Position numbers and translations under genes: made by a program
NCBI GenBank assembly: GCA_025594325.1
Contig: JANHCV010000002.1
Span: 434,001-498,000 of the forward strand
DNA: 64,000 nucleotides
From: Blastocladiella emersonii ATCC 22665
Taxonomy: Eukaryota; Blastocladiomycota; Blastocladiomycetes; Blastocladiales; Blastocladiaceae
Reading direction: 5' to 3'
In this document: in pieces, positions 31,657 through 42,060 of the stretch
Layout of the letters: each line of letters begins with the position of its first letter
How positions within the stretch are numbered: the first letter of the stretch is position 1
Notes under the pieces: generated by a model
What the model saw: the letters and a program-made list of their open reading frames with translations, nothing else
What the model was told of the DNA's origin: nothing
Databases searched by the model: none

Positions 31657-31870
31657 TCTAACCAAGAGGAAGGAGGTGAGATGGCCCGCGAATCGGCGGC
31701 CCTGTAACTATGAAATTGTATCTCTAGCGAACGGAACGCGTCGCTTCACTCTGAGGTCGAGGCAGAGTTCGCGGGACAGGGCCGCAGACCTCGCCATTCC
31801 GTCGATCACCCACTTTTGAGATCAACGGAGCAAGATACGAGAAGGGGACTGAGTGTTCTCTACTGATGTA

Positions 31871-34021
31871 TTAGGGGAACATGGCGTCAAGGATTAAAAC
31901 AAGCTGCGGCGGCACGGTTTCGCGTCCGCCGACCACGTTGAACGGCGCGCTGCCTGCGACTGCCGCTCGTGGTCCAACAATCGCCGCAATGAGCGAGCGA
32001 ACAGCACTGATTTCTTCCGTGCTCGGCACTAGTACATCCGCCTCTTGATCGAGGCACAGCTTCAGGTCAACGCTCACAGGGAGCGGCGACGGATTGATCG
32101 AATGCCGCGCGACCATGTCGAGCAGCGCACGCCAAACCTGCATCCGCGCGTGGCCGACGTGCCACGAGAGCTGGTACACTCGGCACGGCGAGTTCATAGG
32201 AGGCCGGATCGCGGGCGTGAGCTGCGCCATGCTCACACCGTACCCGGCACCGTGCACATCGAGGCGGCGGAGATGCGGCCTTGACGTCAACCATTCGAGA
32301 AAGCTCGGCGGAACAGTAGCGCCTGTTTTCAATGACGATGACATGGGGAAGTGGAGCTCCACTCCGCGAAGCTGGTCCATGGGTTCGTGAACTGGCGGCC
32401 GAACAGCGGACGCGCGCGGAACGACGCGGACCACCAGCTTGCGCACGTTTGGGATGCCAACGCCGGCTTGCGCGATCTCGTCCAAGTGAGTGGAACGAAT
32501 ATCAAGCATGTCGAGGTGCGGGAGCGAGGCACCGGTCAGGTTCACGCGATGATCGCGAATCCGAAGCTCTTTGAGCCCACTGAAAGCGGCAAGCGACAGG
32601 ACTTTGGCGGCAGTTGCGGCACCTGGCACATCGGGGACGCAGAGGAGGTCCAGGCGCTCGAGTCGCGGAGCCGTGACACCAAACCTGCCAAAGAGCCGGT
32701 TGCAGAAAGCCGAGGAAGCGGTCAGCGATTTGAGACTGAGGAGCGACTGGCCTTCAGTCACTGCACTCCCGAGTCCAAGCAGCTTGGCCGAGTAGAACTC
32801 GACGTGCTCGAGCGTCGGGATCGCAAACAGCGTCGTGAGGTGATCCATGGTGATGGGCAGGACCGTATCGTCGACCCACTGGGTCAGAGCGGGTACACAC
32901 GCGGGAGCGAAAATACTCGCCCCCGACATGAGCGGCGTAAAGTCGGGGACTTGCCAGGCATTTTGGTGGTGAATACTGACGCGTCGCAGCCGAGGAAGCG
33001 TGGCGGCGTGTCGCATGAGATCCGAGGGCACGCGTCGCAACTCGAGCGACTCGAGTGAGGGCGGCAGCGACGCAACGAATTGGCGCAGTACCTCCTCGGA
33101 CGCGCCGTGCTCGTCGAAACGGGTTCGAGTCCGCGTGAAACTGAGGTGGTGAAGCCGGTCCATGGTCGCGACGGAAGCCAAAAAGTGCGATGCGGCCGTA
33201 AAGTTGATCGAGTCAAGAACAAGGTCGTTGCAAAAAGGAGCCGCCGGGAGTCCGTAGACTGTAGTAGTGCCGCAAGGTCTGTGGACGATGATCAGCCGAC
33301 GCAAGTTGGGCAGCACGACAGGAGCGAGATCGACAACAATGTCCGTTCCAAATGCTCGGTTATCCTGCAGCGTCAGGCTGCGAAGGTGTTCGCGCCACGG
33401 TGACTTGAATGCCGCCGCGAGGCCGCTCGTCGTAAACGTGGTTGGATCGAGAGCGAGGTGTTGAAGGCCAGGGGTATGGTCCAGCACGCGTTTCAACAAT
33501 TGGTTGCTGCTCTTGATGTTGAGCAATGGGCGGCCGGTGGTTGCACCCGACTCGTTTCGCTCCAGCGGCATCCCACGAAGATCCAGAAAGCGGATGTGCT
33601 CCATTGGGTACGCGATCGTTGTCACGAGCGCGTCGTTGATGAGAAGCCGACGGATGGTCCCGTCGGCGCAAAAGCCACGACGGCCTGAGGCGAGCACCCA
33701 TTGAGAATCACCGGGCGCTGCCTCGAGAGCGGGAAACGTGTCGCTTCCCGGGAGCGCATTTGAGGCCGCGGTAGCTGCCCGCAAGACGGCAAAGAGCTGT
33801 GTCCGGGTAACGTCCTTGAGCACTCGGCAGGTTGCGCCCAGTCGGAGCAGCTGGCGAGCCCGTGTGCGGGGGTCAAAGCCGTCCACGTCCGCGTCGTCGC
33901 TGCGTTGCTCCCACTGCGCCAAGTCGACCGGCGCGAGCCACTCGACCACACGTTCGAGGATCTCGTGCGGGAGGTCCCTCAGTCCAATGCAGCAAGTTTC
34001 ATTCCGTTCATTCGATTCCAT
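31871..34021 (-). CDS. F-box/LRR-like protein (accessory family copy A)
   Basis: Intronless, 716 aa. Starts MESNERNETCCIGLRDLPHE with the F-box helix LPHEILERVVEWLAPVDLAQ and a conserved RARQLLRLGATCRVLKDVTR. The rest is a chain of leucine-rich segments (IRFLDLRGMPLE, LQHLALDPTTF, LRSLTLQDN, SLESLELRRVPSDLMRHAAT, LERLDLLCVPD, LKELRIRDH, LDMLDIRSTHLDEIAQ). Likely an SCF ubiquitin-ligase substrate receptor, inferred from fold. Paralogous along its length to the loci at 36395 and 40247. Upstream (34100-34132) lies CATCACATGATAG followed by GACGCGTC, an element shared with other accessory genes. Confidence 0.75.
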   Translation of the reverse strand: MESNERNETCCIGLRDLPHEILERVVEWLAPVDLAQWEQRSDDADVDGFDPRTRARQLLRLGATCRVLKDVTRTQLFAVLRAATAASNALPGSDTFPALEAAPGDSQWVLASGRRGFCADGTIRRLLINDALVTTIAYPMEHIRFLDLRGMPLERNESGATTGRPLLNIKSSNQLLKRVLDHTPGLQHLALDPTTFTTSGLAAAFKSPWREHLRSLTLQDNRAFGTDIVVDLAPVVLPNLRRLIIVHRPCGTTTVYGLPAAPFCNDLVLDSINFTAASHFLASVATMDRLHHLSFTRTRTRFDEHGASEEVLRQFVASLPPSLESLELRRVPSDLMRHAATLPRLRRVSIHHQNAWQVPDFTPLMSGASIFAPACVPALTQWVDDTVLPITMDHLTTLFAIPTLEHVEFYSAKLLGLGSAVTEGQSLLSLKSLTASSAFCNRLFGRFGVTAPRLERLDLLCVPDVPGAATAAKVLSLAAFSGLKELRIRDHRVNLTGASLPHLDMLDIRSTHLDEIAQAGVGIPNVRKLVVRVVPRASAVRPPVHEPMDQLRGVELHFPMSSSLKTGATVPPSFLEWLTSRPHLRRLDVHGAGYGVSMAQLTPAIRPPMNSPCRVYQLSWHVGHARMQVWRALLDMVARHSINPSPLPVSVDLKLCLDQEADVLVPSTEEISAVRSLIAAIVGPRAAVAGSAPFNVVGGRETVPPQLVLILDAMFP

Positions 34022-34176
34022 TGTCCGATCCGTGGTCGCCGTCTGTGAGCAGACTCGAGCCCCGCTCGCTGTGCGATAGCGCCCGATTGCGGCGGCGCCA
34101 CATCACATGATAGATTGACGCGTCTCGCGTCACAAAGTCTGCTTCGGGATCGTTCGAAAACCGAGAGCAGAGTGTA

Positions 34177-36395
34177 TTACTCGAGAATGCCACGCACGAC
34201 TTCCGAGATGGCGGGCGGCAACGGACCGCCGACGCCAACGACGATGAGTGACGGAGCGGGTGCTCCAGCTCGCGGCCCCATGAGCTCGGCGGCAAATTTG
34301 CGCACAATCGTCACCTCCGCGTCCTGCGGGAGCGCGAGCTTCGAAAAGGCACCGATGCAGTCGACTTTCAGCTCGAAACGAGAAAGCGGCGCGGCCGTAA
34401 GCGTGCGGAAGACATCCAACGCCATGTCCCAGAACCACGGCTCGCTGGATACCGTGTCCCAAGTGACGGAGTACGCGTAGGAGAAACCTCCAGTCGGCAG
34501 CCGCGTCGCTACCGTCGTCATTGACGTCCGCGTGGTAGCCTGCGAGCCGCCGACCCAAACTTTCAGCTGGCGAAGTTTGGGGCGCGAGATCAGCCACTTG
34601 AACATGCACGGGGACATGGTCATTGGCGATGTTTGAGGGCTCACACGGGTGGCCACTTGGACCCGTTCAAGCTTGAGCAGAAGATCTCCGCTGGGCGGGA
34701 CAAGCGCGAGCGGTGCCTGCGACGCGACCGCAGAGTCGACATCAAGGTCCTGCAGATTTGGAAGCGCGACCGAACCTGCGTGATCTCGTTCAAGTGGTGC
34801 GGGAGAATGTGGAGCGATTTCAGATTGGGAAATGAAGCGCCGTTCAACGAGACATCACTTGCAGCGACCAGCGATAGTTCGACGAGGTGGGCAAATGTGG
34901 GGAGTTGAAGGAGGTCGCAAGCGCGAGGACTGGTAGAGTGTAGCTGTGACAATGGGGAGAGGAGACTGAGGTACTCCAGGTGAGGTGCCGTGGCAGCAAA
35001 TCCGCCTTCGCCAAACAACTGCGCGCAGACGGTTGCTGGTGCGGTGAGCGACTTGAGGTTCAAAGCCTGCGGGAACAGCGGAGTGTTTGCTGGTGCGTGT
35101 CGCGGCAAGTTCAGGTCGAGCGTGACTGTTTCAAGAGAAAGTGCCGCAGCGAGCGCCTGATGAATCTCGAAAGAGTCAGGCGTCATTGACCCGCTGCCAC
35201 CATTGCACTGAAGGCTCCAGGTGACAAGTGCTGGTAGACGAGACGGGTCAAAGAGTTCAGGCGACTCGTAGGACCCGTTGGCGTCGGGCCGTGAACTGGT
35301 CAAGTCAACGACGGAAATGGACCGCAGCTGTGGCAGGACCGCGATGTTACGCAGAAAGTTAGCTGGCACACCTCGAAGGACGATCGACTCAAGAGACGGA
35401 GGAAGTGACGCTGCGAGAAGCTGCATGGTTGACGGCGACACGCCGCCGGACGACTTGAGGCTGTTGGCATGCTTGAATTCGAAGTGGCGAAGATGGACCA
35501 TAGTGGAGATGGAGGTTGCCGCTGCCGCTGCAAACTTGACCGATTCCAGCACAAGGTGTGCGCAAAGAGGGACGATAGGAAGGCTTGTCACATGAACGAG
35601 ACTGTTCGAGATTGGCCGACGCTCAACGAGAACCAAGCGGTGGAGAGCTGGCATGTGAATGCCAGCGAGATCAAGGTTGACGTACGATTTCTCGGGTCCG
35701 CAGGCTTGCAGCACCAAGGATTTGAGGTTCGGGCGCCACGACGAATCAAGTACGGCAGCAATGTCGTCTCGAACGAGGACCGTCGGGTCGAAGGCAAGGT
35801 GCTGCAAACTGGGAGTACGACCAAGAATCTGCGTAACGAGCAAACTGCTCGCACGCAGACGGGCCTGCGCGGCGGCATGGCCTCGCTTGGTCGAGGTTTC
35901 GAGCGGCAAGGACCGCAGGTCGAGGTAGCGGATGCGGTCCATTGGGTACGGGAGCGTTTGGTACGGCAACGATGGCGAGGCCGAGTCTTGAGCAGCAAGG
36001 CGGAAGATGAACCCGTCAGAGCGGAACGCGCAGTGGCCAGAGACAAAGCTCCAAGGGCTAGTGCCGCCACTAGCTGCCAGCGTGGGAAAGGTGCTGTGCG
36101 TGGCCAGGGCGGTGCGCCGCGAGCCCTTGGCCGTCAACGCCGCGAAAAGCTCGCGCTGCGTGACCTCGTACATGCCTCGGCACGTTAGGCCAAGTGCGAG
36201 AAGGGCAAGGCAGCGCGTGCGCAGGTCAATTCCGTCGACAATGTCCATGTTGTCGCTGGCGCGATGCTTTGCCTTGTCCGCCGACTCGCGCCAGACATCA
36301 AAGTGGGCAAGCTGCGCGACGACGAGGGCGAGGACCTCGCGCGGGAGGTCGCACATCCCAATGCGGCGAGTCGTTGCGGTTTCATTCGCGTCCAT
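34177..36395 (-). pseudogene. F-box/LRR-like copy B, frameshifted near 34773
   Basis: Starts MDANETATTRRIGMCDLPRE (ATG 36395) and follows copy A: LTCRGMYEVTQRELFAAL, IRYLDLRSLPLET, LQHLAFDPTVL, SLESIVLRGVPANFL, HLNEITQ. Just after HLNEITQ the frame is lost. The family sequence resumes one frame over (ALPNLQDLDV ... KWLISRPKLRQLKVW ... VGVGGPLPPAISEVVRGILE). Comparison with copies A and C, which have five residues between Q/N and P here, implies loss of one base in a G run at about 34770-34775. Unrepaired, the protein ends some 45 residues later. Everything else is intact (about 740 codons), so the lesion is recent or a sequencing error. No intron fits: the only GT-AG pair that mends the frame would be 26 nt. 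Confidence 0.7.
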
Positions 36396-36528
36396 GGTGA
36401 CTCTCATTCGATGTCCAGGGAGCGGGGACGAGTGCCTGACACCTGACTGAGCGACGCGAGGAACGCACTAGTGACTCGACCGACCGTCGCGTGCTGGCCG
36501 CTTCTTTCCGCTCCGCAACCCTATTGCC

Positions 36529-37794
36529 ATGAAACACGCCATGAATACAGGTCAAAACTCGATGCAACGCTTGCCTTATGAGCTGGTCGAGGACATCCTT
36601 GTGTGGGCCATCCGCGTCGACCCGCGTGGCACCGACCAGCTACCACTGCTCCGCGTCGCACCAGGTCTCGCTCAACTTCATCATGCTGCACTCCGCCGTT
36701 CTTTGCACGACCGAATCCAGCGCGCCTTAAACCCGAAGAATCAGATGCTGCGCAAGGCTCTCATTGATTGCCGCAGCAACCCTTACCCGACCGATCCCAA
36801 CCAGCTTCACTTCTACCTGTCGTTGCTCTGCGTCGACGGTCGTGTTGACCTGCTCAATTCGTGGTCTGAGTTCGGTGGGAAGCTGCCCAAGTCGCCCGAC
36901 TTCATCGACCTCGCATCCGCGGCTGGCCAAGTTCCCGTGCTGAACTGGCTCTGCTCCAAGGACCGATCGATTCAGTATACGGAGCGCGCACTTGATGAAC
37001 CAGCCCGCTCCCGGAAGCTTAAAACGCTGGAATGGTGGACCCGAGGTCCGCTCGCGCCCAAAGCTTCCCCTCGGCTACTCACCGAGGCCATCGAACGCGA
37101 CGACCCAAAACTTGTTCACTTGCTTTACAATTGTGGCCTCAGCGCTGTCGACAACCAGGGCAAGCAAGATGGGGCGCTCGAGGCGGCGCTTGTCTCAGGT
37201 AGCTTCAAGGTAATTTACAGCCTCGGCGTGGACGATAAACGGCTCCGCGAATACGTTAGCTGGAATAGGCTTCTCCCCCGCGTCATTGACGTGGAGAGCA
37301 TTGACTCGCTTGACTGGATTCGCTATCATGTCTGTGACGCGTGGATCGCGCTTCTCAACGTCGACGATTACGAGATTCCAACCCAAGCGCTGACCCGCGC
37401 TGGCAAGTCGGACGCAACTGCCTTTTCGACTCGTGCTGCTGCGGCTTCTCCACCACGCAATACTTTCAACGAGGACGTCGAGAAGAACAAGGCTTTCTCG
37501 AATGCCGTTTGGCACTCGGTGCTTGCTTACGCCAATCGAAACAGCAAGACGCGCGTGCTTGCCTGGCTCATCCGCGGGTCACTTCGCGACACGTTCGTCA
37601 CTCCAATCGAGTGGCTTGGCGTCGCCTCGAGCGATGACGAAGACGCGGTCCTCGCCCGGCTCGAGTGGTGGAGGAACTCGGGTCTCAATCTGCCGTGCGT
37701 CGCGGCGAGCTACGCCCTCAGTGCCGCGACATCGCTCGGGTTTGAGAGGATTGCCGCGTGGTGGCGCGAGTCGGGTCTCATTGACGACGAGTGA
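36529..37794 (+). CDS. F-box/ankyrin-like repeat protein (accessory family copy 2)
   Basis: Intronless, 421 aa, starting MKHAMNTGQNSMQRLPYELV. F-box-like helix LPYELVEDILVWAIRVDPRG, then ankyrin-like segments: DLASAAGQVPVLNWLCSKD, ALDEPARSRKLKTLEWW, AIERDDPKLVHLLYNCGL, AALVSGSFKVIYSLG. The C-terminal signature DDEDAVLARLEWWRNSGL and GFERIAAWWRESGL is shared with copies 1 and 3. Transcribed divergently from F-box/LRR copy B with only 133 nt between the start codons. Codon third positions are mixed, unlike housekeeping genes nearby. Function unknown; ubiquitin-ligase adaptor is a guess from the F-box. Confidence 0.75.
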   Translation: MKHAMNTGQNSMQRLPYELVEDILVWAIRVDPRGTDQLPLLRVAPGLAQLHHAALRRSLHDRIQRALNPKNQMLRKALIDCRSNPYPTDPNQLHFYLSLLCVDGRVDLLNSWSEFGGKLPKSPDFIDLASAAGQVPVLNWLCSKDRSIQYTERALDEPARSRKLKTLEWWTRGPLAPKASPRLLTEAIERDDPKLVHLLYNCGLSAVDNQGKQDGALEAALVSGSFKVIYSLGVDDKRLREYVSWNRLLPRVIDVESIDSLDWIRYHVCDAWIALLNVDDYEIPTQALTRAGKSDATAFSTRAAAASPPRNTFNEDVEKNKAFSNAVWHSVLAYANRNSKTRVLAWLIRGSLRDTFVTPIEWLGVASSDDEDAVLARLEWWRNSGLNLPCVAASYALSAATSLGFERIAAWWRESGLIDDE

Positions 37795-38066
37795 TGCGGC
37801 ATCCATGTTTCGCCGCTTGTCGGCAGTGCGCTCAATACATCATACTCATGTTCGATCTTGTGTTTGGTTCTTTGGCCGAATGAATAGCTTGAGGTCAGCC
37901 GCGACGCGCGCAGTACAACGGACATCCTGAAACAGGTCGCGTTGCGCCACATCACGCCACAAAGCTGGAAAACTAACACCATGAACCAAATACCGGGAAA
38001 ACGCATTATCTGAAGCCATGTAAGGGGGCACCGTACGAATGGATGAAATATTTAATTCAAGCCCGT

Positions 38067-40247
38067 TCATTGGTCAACAGCACGGCGAATCGCGCTCATG
38101 AAGTGAGTAGGCAGCGGGCCGCTTACGCCAGCAACGTTGATTGGAATTGAAATTTGACCCGGACGTTGCTCTGTGACGACGTTCAGAAAGCTGCGAACTT
38201 GATTGACCTCGTCCAACGTTGGCAAACAAACTCCTCCGTCAACACCAACGTAGTCGACCGCGAGCCGCACATGTGCGAGCGGAAGCTTAACGATTGCCTT
38301 CAATGCCGCAGCGGTGGGCGACCAAAATTCGTTGTAGTTGACAACCGTGTCCCACGTTGCTTGAAGCACGACATCAGGGCTCGCCGATCGCAGACCAGTC
38401 GCGGTGACTGCTGCATGCGTCCGCGTAGCCGGTTGGTCGCTGCCACTGACATGGATCTTGAATCTGTGAAGACTCGGGCGGGACGTAAGCCAGGCCAACA
38501 TGTCGAGATCGGCATACAAGTGCGGCGATTGGGAACTCGAGCGGGTGTAAACCTCGACCGTTTCAAGGTGTGGAATCGGCTCGCCAGTAAGCTGGACAAA
38601 AGCGACTTGCTCCAGGGACGAAGTCGCGGTAACGAAAAGCTTTCGAACGTTTGGAACGACAGCGAGACCATTCACAATTTCGTTGAGATGGGTGGGCTGG
38701 ATGTGCAGGGTCTCGATTGCGCGAAACGTGGTGCCGGACAACGAGAGATCGATCGTTTTGGCAATGGAGAGTTGTACGAGGTCGGCGAACACCGGAAGCT
38801 GGAGCAGGTTCGTATCCTCAGGCAAGCCAGAGGCGCCACGCGGGCTGTTGACAAGAGGCGAAAGTAGCATGAGGCGCCGTAGCTGCGGCGCGTCTGCAGC
38901 GATTTTGGAGTTGGAAAAGAGCTGCATGCAGATTGACGAAGATACAATCAACGACTCCATATTTGAGAGCGTAAGGCCCTTGGGCAAGTCGGTGGGAAGC
39001 ATTGGCAGCGTATGGAGATCAAGTTTGACAGTCTGGAGCGCTGAGGCGGCAAAAAGCTCCTTGTGCAGGCGCAATGAGTTTTTGTGCCTGGTCTGGACAT
39101 TCCACTCCTTCAGCGCGGGAAACCGGGATGAATCCAAGACGGCCAAATGTGCGATATTAGATCTCGGAGGTAGTTGTGCATAATCAATCGCGTGGACGGA
39201 TCGAAGGCTCGGCAAAGCTGGAGCGAAGCGCATGAAATCGACCAGGGCGCCCCGAAGCACAATGGATTCGAGCGACGTCGGGAGTGACCGCGCGAGAAAC
39301 TCCATGGCCTCGCGTGTCGCGCCGTCGTGAAGCCCAAGCCGCTTCGAGCGCGTGTACGTCAAGTGTTTGAGGTTGGCCATGGACGCGATCGAGATCGGTA
39401 TCGTGCTGGCAAATCCAGTCGAGTTGAGAAGAAGTGAGGTGATTTGTGGGGCGGTCGGCAGGTTGACGATAGCGGTGTCGATGCAGCTCAAATGGCGGAG
39501 CTTGGGGAGCACGACCGTGGCGAGGTCCGCGCGGCGCTGCCGTTCCGGGATCAATGTGTCCTGGAGAATCATGACTTCGAGCTTGTCCCGCCACGGCGCA
39601 TCAAACGCGAGCACAGCACCTTGAGGCGTAAGTGCGGTCGGAGAAAGCGCGAGCTGACGCAGCTCTGGAGTGTGTCGCAGCAGCTGGATGATCGTCATGG
39701 TACCAGAAGCAAATCCATGCGGAGCAGAAACGTTTTCGCCAGGTAGCAGCTCGTGACACTCGGTCGAAAGCCGTCGCAAGTCGAGAGATCGAATGTAATG
39801 CATCGGGAACAGGGCGGTGCTGTTAGAAGTGCATGAGTTGACGGAAAGCACTCTGGAGAGCGTCCCGTCTGACTGCACAGCAAAGCGTTTAGACGAGAAG
39901 CGCCACGGATTCGAGCCATCGTCGTCCTTGAGACGCGCGTGGTAAGGATGCTTTCCGGAGAACACGTCGAGTTCCAGGTCAAGCGCAGCGTATAGGGCCT
40001 GCCGCGTGATGTCCCACATGTCGCGACAGGTCAGACCGAGAGCAAGGAGATTGAGATGGCGAGCGGCCAGATCAAACCCAACGTAGTCGTTGTCGTCGAC
40101 AATGTCGCGGTTGCGCTGGCGCGACCAGTCGGTACGTTCCCAGCACAGGTTGAAGCGTGCGAGGTGCGCGACGACAAAGTTGAGGACTTCGCACGGCAAG
40201 TCGCCGAGCCCGATGCAGAGAGTCTTGCCTGTTTCATTGGCTTGCAT
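38067..40247 (-). CDS. F-box/LRR-like protein (accessory family copy C)
   Basis: Intronless. ATG 40247 is chosen so that the protein starts MQANETGKTLCIGLGDLPCE, as in copies A and B; an in-frame start at 40319 is possible. About 726 aa. F-box LPCEVLNFVVAHLARFN, RHLNLLALGLTCRDMWDITR, then leucine-rich segments (IRSLDLRRL, LRQLALSPTAL, LEVMILQDTL, LRHLSCIDTAI, SLESIVLRGALVDFMRFAPA, LHIQPTHLNEIV, VPNVRKLFVTA) and the C-terminal INVAGVSGPLPTHFMSAIRR seen also in copy B. Intact. Forms the second divergent F-box/ankyrin pair with the gene at 40391. Confidence 0.75.
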   Translation of the reverse strand: MQANETGKTLCIGLGDLPCEVLNFVVAHLARFNLCWERTDWSRQRNRDIVDDNDYVGFDLAARHLNLLALGLTCRDMWDITRQALYAALDLELDVFSGKHPYHARLKDDDGSNPWRFSSKRFAVQSDGTLSRVLSVNSCTSNSTALFPMHYIRSLDLRRLSTECHELLPGENVSAPHGFASGTMTIIQLLRHTPELRQLALSPTALTPQGAVLAFDAPWRDKLEVMILQDTLIPERQRRADLATVVLPKLRHLSCIDTAIVNLPTAPQITSLLLNSTGFASTIPISIASMANLKHLTYTRSKRLGLHDGATREAMEFLARSLPTSLESIVLRGALVDFMRFAPALPSLRSVHAIDYAQLPPRSNIAHLAVLDSSRFPALKEWNVQTRHKNSLRLHKELFAASALQTVKLDLHTLPMLPTDLPKGLTLSNMESLIVSSSICMQLFSNSKIAADAPQLRRLMLLSPLVNSPRGASGLPEDTNLLQLPVFADLVQLSIAKTIDLSLSGTTFRAIETLHIQPTHLNEIVNGLAVVPNVRKLFVTATSSLEQVAFVQLTGEPIPHLETVEVYTRSSSQSPHLYADLDMLAWLTSRPSLHRFKIHVSGSDQPATRTHAAVTATGLRSASPDVVLQATWDTVVNYNEFWSPTAAALKAIVKLPLAHVRLAVDYVGVDGGVCLPTLDEVNQVRSFLNVVTEQRPGQISIPINVAGVSGPLPTHFMSAIRRAVDQ

Positions 40248-40390
40248 GATGTGTTGACATTGGGTGAGGAGAGCACTTCCAGCGGCCGATAACGTGAGAA
40301 CTTCCCTGTGGCGGCGCAACGCGACGCGTCGGCGTGGGACTCGAGCGCCCGGCTGTGTCCAGTTGCTCTCCGCAGCCCGCCTTCACCACC

Positions 40391-41641
40391 ATGCTACACG
40401 CCATGAACACAGTTCAAGACATCATGCAACGCTTGCCTTATGAGCTGGTCGAGGACATACTCGTGTGGGCCATCCGCGTCGACCCGCGTGGCATCGACCC
40501 GCTGCCGCTCCTCGGCGTCGCACCAGGTCTCGCTCGGCTCCGCAGCGCAGCGCTTCGCTTGTCGCTCCACGAACGCTTTCGACGCGCCTTGGATCCGAAG
40601 AACCAGGCGCTGCGCACGAAGCTCATCGACTGCCGCAGTCGCCCGCTGCCGGCCGATCCCGACCAGGTCCACTTCTATCTCTTGCTGCTTTGCGTCGACG
40701 GCCATCGGAAACTGCTGGAAGAGTGGTGCGAGTCCGGCCGCAAGCTGCCAATATCGCCCGACTACGCGGACCTTGCGTCGGCTGCTGGCCAGCTCGACGT
40801 GCTCAACTGGTTCCGCCTCTATGCTCCTTCCTTCCAATATTCGGAGCGGGCAATCGACGAGGCAGCGCGCGCGCGAAAGCTCAAGTCGCTCCAGTGGAGG
40901 TCGCAGAGCGGACTCCGGATCAAGGCATCGCCTCGCTTGCTCACCGAAGCCATTGAGCGAGACGAGCCGAACGTCGTCCATTTGCTGTACGCCTGCGGCC
41001 TCGACCCGGTCGACGACTTGGGAAAGCAGGAGGGTGCTCTCGAGGCGGCTCTCGTCGCGGGCAGCTTCAAGGTTATCAATAGCCTCGACATCACCCCGAA
41101 ACGGCTTCGCAAATACATCGAGTGGGGAAAGCTTATCCCTCGCCTCATTGAAATAGAGCGCGTGGATGCACTCGAGTGGATTGCCATAAACGTTGAGCCG
41201 CAGTGGATTCCGTTCATCCGGGTCGACGACTACAAGATTCCACCCGAGGCTTTCAACCGCGCGGGCAAGTCGGATGCCACTGCTTTCTCGACTCGAGCTG
41301 TTGCGGCCGCGTCAGCTCATTTGCTTCGCGAAGAAAATCCCAACCTGGTTGAGTATCGCAGCGCGCTTTGGGACTCGGTCCTCGCGTACGCCAATCGAAA
41401 GAACAAGACGCGTGTTTTGAAGTGGCTCACCCGCAATGAGCCCAAGTGCCCGATTGAATGGCTCGGCGTTGCCGAGGGCGACGACGAGGACGCGGTTCTC
41501 AAGCGGCTCGAGTGGTGGAAAAACTCGGGTCTCACTCTTCCGTCCGTGGCAGCGACCTATGCCGTTCGCACCGCGGAGAAGCTCGGGTTTGACCGTATCG
41601 TCGCGTGGTGGCGCGACTCTGGCCTCGTCAAGGTCGCGTGA
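40391..41641 (+). CDS. F-box/ankyrin-like repeat protein (accessory family copy 3)
   Basis: Intronless, 416 aa, starting MLHAMNTVQDIMQRLPYELV. Very close to the gene at 36529 across its length: LVEDILVWAIRVDPRG, DLASAAGQLDVLNWFRLY, AIDEAARARKLKSLQW, ASPRLLTEAIERDEPNVVHL, ALEAALVAGSFKVINSLD, FNRAGKSDATAFSTRA, VLAYANRKNKTRVLKWL, DDEDAVLKRLEWWKNSGL and GFDRIVAWWRDSGL. Start codon 143 nt from that of F-box/LRR copy C on the other strand. The pair 38067-41641 is a duplicate of the pair 34177-37794. Confidence 0.8.
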   Translation: MLHAMNTVQDIMQRLPYELVEDILVWAIRVDPRGIDPLPLLGVAPGLARLRSAALRLSLHERFRRALDPKNQALRTKLIDCRSRPLPADPDQVHFYLLLLCVDGHRKLLEEWCESGRKLPISPDYADLASAAGQLDVLNWFRLYAPSFQYSERAIDEAARARKLKSLQWRSQSGLRIKASPRLLTEAIERDEPNVVHLLYACGLDPVDDLGKQEGALEAALVAGSFKVINSLDITPKRLRKYIEWGKLIPRLIEIERVDALEWIAINVEPQWIPFIRVDDYKIPPEAFNRAGKSDATAFSTRAVAAASAHLLREENPNLVEYRSALWDSVLAYANRKNKTRVLKWLTRNEPKCPIEWLGVAEGDDEDAVLKRLEWWKNSGLTLPSVAATYAVRTAEKLGFDRIVAWWRDSGLVKVA

Positions 41642-42060
41642 TTGCAGGATCCGTTCTGCTTGTTGAGACATTTCGCGCGGGGAACGCGTTTCATACAATC
41701 AAATTTTCCAATGGTCGTGATCACCGACATTGCCTCGGCAGGCGATTGCGCGATGTGGCTGACGTCAGGGGTACTTGCCGACGTGCGGGGTCCTGAAACG
41801 AGACGCGTTGCGCCACAGCTGCGCCACACTCGAAACGCCCCTGATACCGGGGATCAAGACCACAACAACGCCGTACAGGTCGTGGCCGTGGGCGGCGTTG
41901 CGCGCCGATGGACAAACAACTCGACGAGCTACTCGCAAACGAGGACTCGGGCGGGAGACACACACAGATGTAAATTAATCACGGTATATACATCTAGTAA
42001 TGAACGCCTCGTCATCGCGTGTCCGCCCACTTGTGGAGCGCAAACAAACTACTAGGACTA

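Noticed and set aside
34754-34779. A 26-nt GT-AG intron that would mend F-box/LRR copy B
   Set aside because: Far shorter than any other intron in the window (51-79 nt) and it would remove residues present in both paralogues.
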